A DNA stretch of 15,932 nt from Erysipelothrix sp. (GTDB lineage Bacteria > Bacillota_I > Bacilli_A > Erysipelotrichales > Erysipelotrichaceae). The stretch covers positions 1-15,932 of the forward strand of contig JAAZEC010000112.1 of the NCBI GenBank assembly GCA_012512495.1. The letters run 5' to 3'. Every line of letters starts with the position of its first letter. Positions within the stretch are counted from its first letter, which is position 1. Under the pieces are notes generated by a model. The model ran no database searches and was not told the origin of the DNA. It saw only the letters and a program-made list of their open reading frames with translations. The position numbers were made by a program, and so were the translations under genes. Positions 13,759-15,932 of this stretch are shown piece after piece.

Positions 13759-14919
13759 ATGTATAATAAAACGACCAGTTTTAACCAAACCAAATACTAC
13801 AACATTGTTTCACAAGCGGAGATTCAGGCGAATTACGAATATATTGCCTATGATTCGCTTCATAAATATTCATCACTCTTGATGTATTTTAATAAGACGA
13901 TTTACGTACAGTCTCTCTATGGGATCATTGCGTTGATGATAGCCGAGTCCCCAGAGCACCAAGTTGAACAGTACATCCTACATGGGATTGTTGCGATTCA
14001 TCCGGGCATGCATTTTTACCTGTTGAAAATTACGGATGATGCGAAGGCAGCGATTTATCGTTCACCTGAGGACTTACCCAAGTATTACCAAATGAACTAT
14101 CCTATCATGATCAATGATGTGAAGGAGACCTTCTTCCTTCCTCAGATTTATGCTTCGTATTACCAAATAAAAAAAGCTCCCTACTACTATGACTTCGAGA
14201 AGCATTACTACTGGGAAATGACGGTCATTAATTCCGGCGTTCTACAGACCAATATCGATGGGAAGAACTTCGAACTCCATAAGAATGACCTCGTCTTTTA
14301 TGGACCGTTCCAGAAGCATAATCAGCGGGTAGAGGAAGGTATCTGTACCTATGTGACCATTATGTTTGATAGCTTCCCCATCAACAAAACACTCTTGAAT
14401 CATGTGTTTACACTGGATCAGAATCAGTCTAGACTCATGGAAGATATTGTTCGCTACTCTGACGATGACGACCAAGAATATAACAATGAACTGTTTGTTA
14501 ACCAACTGAAGGAGCTAATTCTGTTACTGCTTAAAGATACTGCGAAACAATCCCATCGTAACCATCAATCGACAACGATGCGGTTTAACTTTGAAAATGA
14601 TCTTTTAAATAATATCCTGGAGTACATTCATGACAACCTCGAGGGCGGTGTCAAAGTGGTCGATCTTTGTGACACCTTCGCGATTAGTAGGGCAACCATC
14701 CAGAGCATTTTTAATAACAACCTTGAGATGACTCCCAAACAATACATTAACTCCGTACGTTTAAAACAAGCGAAGGTTCTTATCAATGAGTCGAAGCACA
14801 CACTTTCTGAGATTGCTAATCGCCTTGGTTATTCCTCTATTCACTACTTCTCCCGTGCGTTTAAAGAAGCCTTTGATGTGACTCCTTCTGACTATGCGAA
14901 GTCACTGGTCAGGAAGTAA
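13759..14919 (+). CDS. AraC-family transcriptional regulator
   Basis: The 386-residue product is a DNA-binding regulator, most likely of the neighbouring PTS and sugar genes. The C-terminal 100 residues are a double helix-turn-helix AraC domain: VKVVDLCDTFAISRATIQSIF, then TPKQYINSVRLKQAKVLI, then LSEIANRLGYSSIHYFSRAFKE and the end TPSDYAK. A cupin-like ligand pocket lies around residues 150-225, with HYYWEMTVINSGVLQ and ELHKNDLVFYGPFQKH. The first 150 residues are tyrosine-rich and not recognised. The ATG at 13759 is chosen because AGGGAG lies eight bases upstream; the GTG two codons earlier is too close. It faces away from the PTS operon across 553 bases, a typical place for its regulator. 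Confidence 0.9.
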   Translation: MYNKTTSFNQTKYYNIVSQAEIQANYEYIAYDSLHKYSSLLMYFNKTIYVQSLYGIIALMIAESPEHQVEQYILHGIVAIHPGMHFYLLKITDDAKAAIYRSPEDLPKYYQMNYPIMINDVKETFFLPQIYASYYQIKKAPYYYDFEKHYYWEMTVINSGVLQTNIDGKNFELHKNDLVFYGPFQKHNQRVEEGICTYVTIMFDSFPINKTLLNHVFTLDQNQSRLMEDIVRYSDDDDQEYNNELFVNQLKELILLLLKDTAKQSHRNHQSTTMRFNFENDLLNNILEYIHDNLEGGVKVVDLCDTFAISRATIQSIFNNNLEMTPKQYINSVRLKQAKVLINESKHTLSEIANRLGYSSIHYFSRAFKEAFDVTPSDYAKSLVRK

Positions 14920-14972
14920 CATCACACTTTCATTCAGTTCTGATACTTTTAATAAAACTTAATGAATTGTTG

Positions 14973-14998
14973 AACTATTTATTGAACCCTTAATAGTT
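14973..14998. terminator. Weak hairpin between the AraC gene and the antitoxin-like gene
   Basis: AACTATT (14973-14979) and AATAGTT (14992-14998) are complementary with a 12-base loop, between two convergent genes. The stem is AT-only apart from one pair, so a terminator role is uncertain. Confidence 0.25.
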
Positions 14999-15006
14999 TG
15001 CTTGTA

Positions 15007-15635
15007 TTAATTATTTGATTCAGCCTTCATTTCAATCACTATTCTCTTTAACACGTCTTGAATCCAGACGGGTAACTTTTTGCCTGTCTGAATGATTTCT
15101 TCCTTAACATAGTGTTTAGAGAATTTAGCGAGGTGTATTATATTGTATTCATGAATTGCCTCTTTCCCTATTGCCTTAATCGCTTGTACCAGCAATGAAT
15201 AATTGCGTGAGTATTCGGTAATGAAGCGATTACTTGTATGCTTGAATATGATTTGTCGTCCTCGATATTCATAGGTTCTATAAGGTCCATCAATAACAAA
15301 AACATATTTACTTGGTACTTGTGTTGATAAACCGACTATATTTATTGCGTGATTTTCACTGGGACAAATTGTCCATGAAAACTTATCAGCAAGTTTTTTG
15401 GCTACATCATCCACGCTTGGATAGCTTTCTTTTTGTAATAACTGACTGAATTTTGGAATTGAATATAGACCATCAAGGAGTCTCGCAATCTTCTCCTCTG
15501 CTTCAAGACGTAGAAAAATGGATTTGATTGTATTCACGTTTCCCAAATAATAGAAATCATTAATAGTATAAATCGTACCCTTTGGTTTTTTTCAATTAGG
15601 TTCCAAACTTTTTCAGATAACAATTCTTTTTTCAT
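15007..15635 (-). pseudogene. AbiEi/DUF6088-type antitoxin-like protein, split by a -1 frameshift
   Basis: Read with one frame change this gives about 209 residues of the AbiEi-like/DUF6088 group, the DNA-binding antitoxin part of type IV toxin-antitoxin and abortive infection systems. The first frame starts at ATG 15635 with GAGGTG upstream and runs MKKELLSEKVWNLIEKN, then would stop at 15536-15534. The second frame carries PKGTIYT..DFYYLGN, LRLEAEEKIARLLDGLYSIPK (winged-helix part), then WTICPSENHAINIVGLSTQVP, YVFVIDGPYRTYEYRG and FKHTSNR. The frames join at GAA AAA AAC, an in-phase A AAA AAC heptamer within seven A residues (15592-15586). This is either a one-base loss in a homopolymer or programmed -1 frameshifting. 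No AbiEii-type nucleotidyltransferase toxin lies downstream. The gene is AT-richer than its neighbours, suggesting transfer. Confidence 0.8.
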
Positions 15636-15646
15636 GTAATCACCTC

Positions 15647-15676
15647 TGCACCTAAAGCTGTACACTTTTAGGTGCA
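15647..15676 (-). promoter_or_regulatory. 10-base-pair dyad next to the ribosome binding site of the antitoxin-like gene
   Basis: TGCACCTAAA (15647-15656) and TTTAGGTGCA (15667-15676) are perfect complements with a 10-base loop. The dyad directly abuts the GAGGTG ribosome binding site of the antitoxin-like gene. AbiEi antitoxins are known to bind inverted repeats in their own promoters, so this may be an autoregulatory operator; as RNA it would form a hairpin that touches the binding site. Confidence 0.6.
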
Positions 15677-15703
15677 CTACTTCAAACGATCAGGTTCCCA
15701 TAA

Positions 15704-15738
15704 GAAAACTCCCCTCTAGTCGAAACTAGATGGGGAGT
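15704..15738 (-). terminator. Terminator of the GatZ/KbaZ-type gene
   Basis: ACTCCCC-TCTAGT (15708-15720) pairs with ACTAGA-T-GGGGAGT (15725-15738) with one bulge and loop CGAA. On the minus strand the stem is followed by TTTTCTT. It lies 22 bases after the stop of the minus-strand gene at the right edge. Confidence 0.85.
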
Positions 15739-15760
15739 ATGTGTTTTGATTCATACTTAC

Positions 15761-15932
15761 TTATCTCTTAATAGCGAAGAAGTAATCATCTAGAGTAACG
15801 CCAATCACATCGCTAATCAATGCTTCAGCTGTTTTCTCCAACTTGCCCTCATTGACCTTACGGTATTGAACAGGTAGGAACTGGCTAATCAGATTCATCG
15901 GTAGATCCACATTGTTAAGGTTAGAAAGAAGC
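15761..15932 (-). CDS. Tagatose-bisphosphate aldolase non-catalytic subunit (GatZ/KbaZ type), C-terminal end (cut by right edge)
   Basis: Only the last 56 residues are inside the window. They include LPMNLISQFLPVQYRKVNEG, then a helix and GVTLDDYFFAIKR at the end, matching the C-terminus recalled for GatZ/KbaZ/AgaZ proteins (pattern LSQYLPxQYxxVREG and a final IxxVLxxY). These proteins stabilise or activate the class II tagatose-1,6-bisphosphate aldolase in galactitol and N-acetylgalactosamine catabolism. The stop TAA is at 15763-15761 and a strong terminator follows. Its presence beside an AgaB/C/D-like PTS and an AraC regulator supports a galactosamine locus. The fragment is short, so the call is likely rather than certain. 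Confidence 0.75.
   Translation of the reverse strand, partial: LLSNLNNVDLPMNLISQFLPVQYRKVNEGKLEKTAEALISDVIGVTLDDYFFAIKR

Noticed and set aside
15007..15546. TTG at 15546 as a true start, giving an intact 179-residue antitoxin-like gene
   Set aside because: No ribosome binding site precedes it, it would cut the first helix of the winged-helix domain, and family-like sequence continues upstream in two frames back to an ATG with GAGGTG.
1..15932. CRISPR arrays, tRNA or rRNA genes, insertion sequences
   Set aside because: No regularly spaced repeats, cloverleaf-type sequences, rRNA segments or transposase frames were recognised in the window.

Overview
The window reads as a chromosomal segment of a low-to-medium GC Gram-positive bacterium, most likely of the order Lactobacillales. 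The grounds are strong AGGAGG-type ribosome binding sites, tight overlapping operons, a tsaC-glyA pair, a mannose-family PTS of the N-acetylgalactosamine type, a cre-like site, and family resemblance to enterococcal Van proteins. The genus cannot be fixed from the sequence alone.

Layout. 1-2170 (minus): a neutral-ceramidase-like gene, then tsaC (threonylcarbamoyl-AMP synthase), then the 5' part of glyA running off the left edge. 2318-2746 (minus): a short-chain flavodoxin with its own promoter and terminator. 2877-7871 (plus): a tight five-function operon for peptidoglycan precursor ends. It encodes a MurF domain fused in frame to a VanG/VanC-like D-Ala-D-X ligase, a divergent alanine/serine racemase, a membrane protein matching the N-terminal half of VanT, and an ECF transporter S component. 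It ends at a bidirectional terminator. 7991-9385 (minus): an aldehyde dehydrogenase, divergent from an NADPH-dependent FMN reductase (9494-10072, plus), followed by a HAD Cof-type phosphatase (10135-10956, plus). 11030-13205 (minus): PTS components IIB, IIC and IID of the AgaB/AgaC/AgaD type, without IIA. 13206-13758: a regulatory intergenic region. 13759-14919 (plus): an AraC-family regulator. 15007-15635 (minus): an AbiEi/DUF6088-type antitoxin-like gene split by a -1 frameshift at an A7 run. 15761-15932 (minus): the C-terminal end of a GatZ/KbaZ-type tagatose-bisphosphate aldolase subunit running off the right edge.

How the genes work together. The right third looks like part of an N-acetylgalactosamine/galactosamine utilisation locus (PTS uptake, AraC control, tagatose-bisphosphate cleavage), interrupted by an orphan antitoxin-like gene. 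The central operon is the most interesting part. All its cell-wall genes point to synthesis of a D-Ala-D-X dipeptide and its attachment to UDP-MurNAc-tripeptide. The ligase and the split VanT pair resemble D-Ala-D-Ser (VanC/E/G/L) systems, yet no VanXY peptidase or VanRS two-component system is present, and the ligase is physically joined to its MurF partner. Whether this is the housekeeping pathway or a second, specialised one cannot be told from this window.
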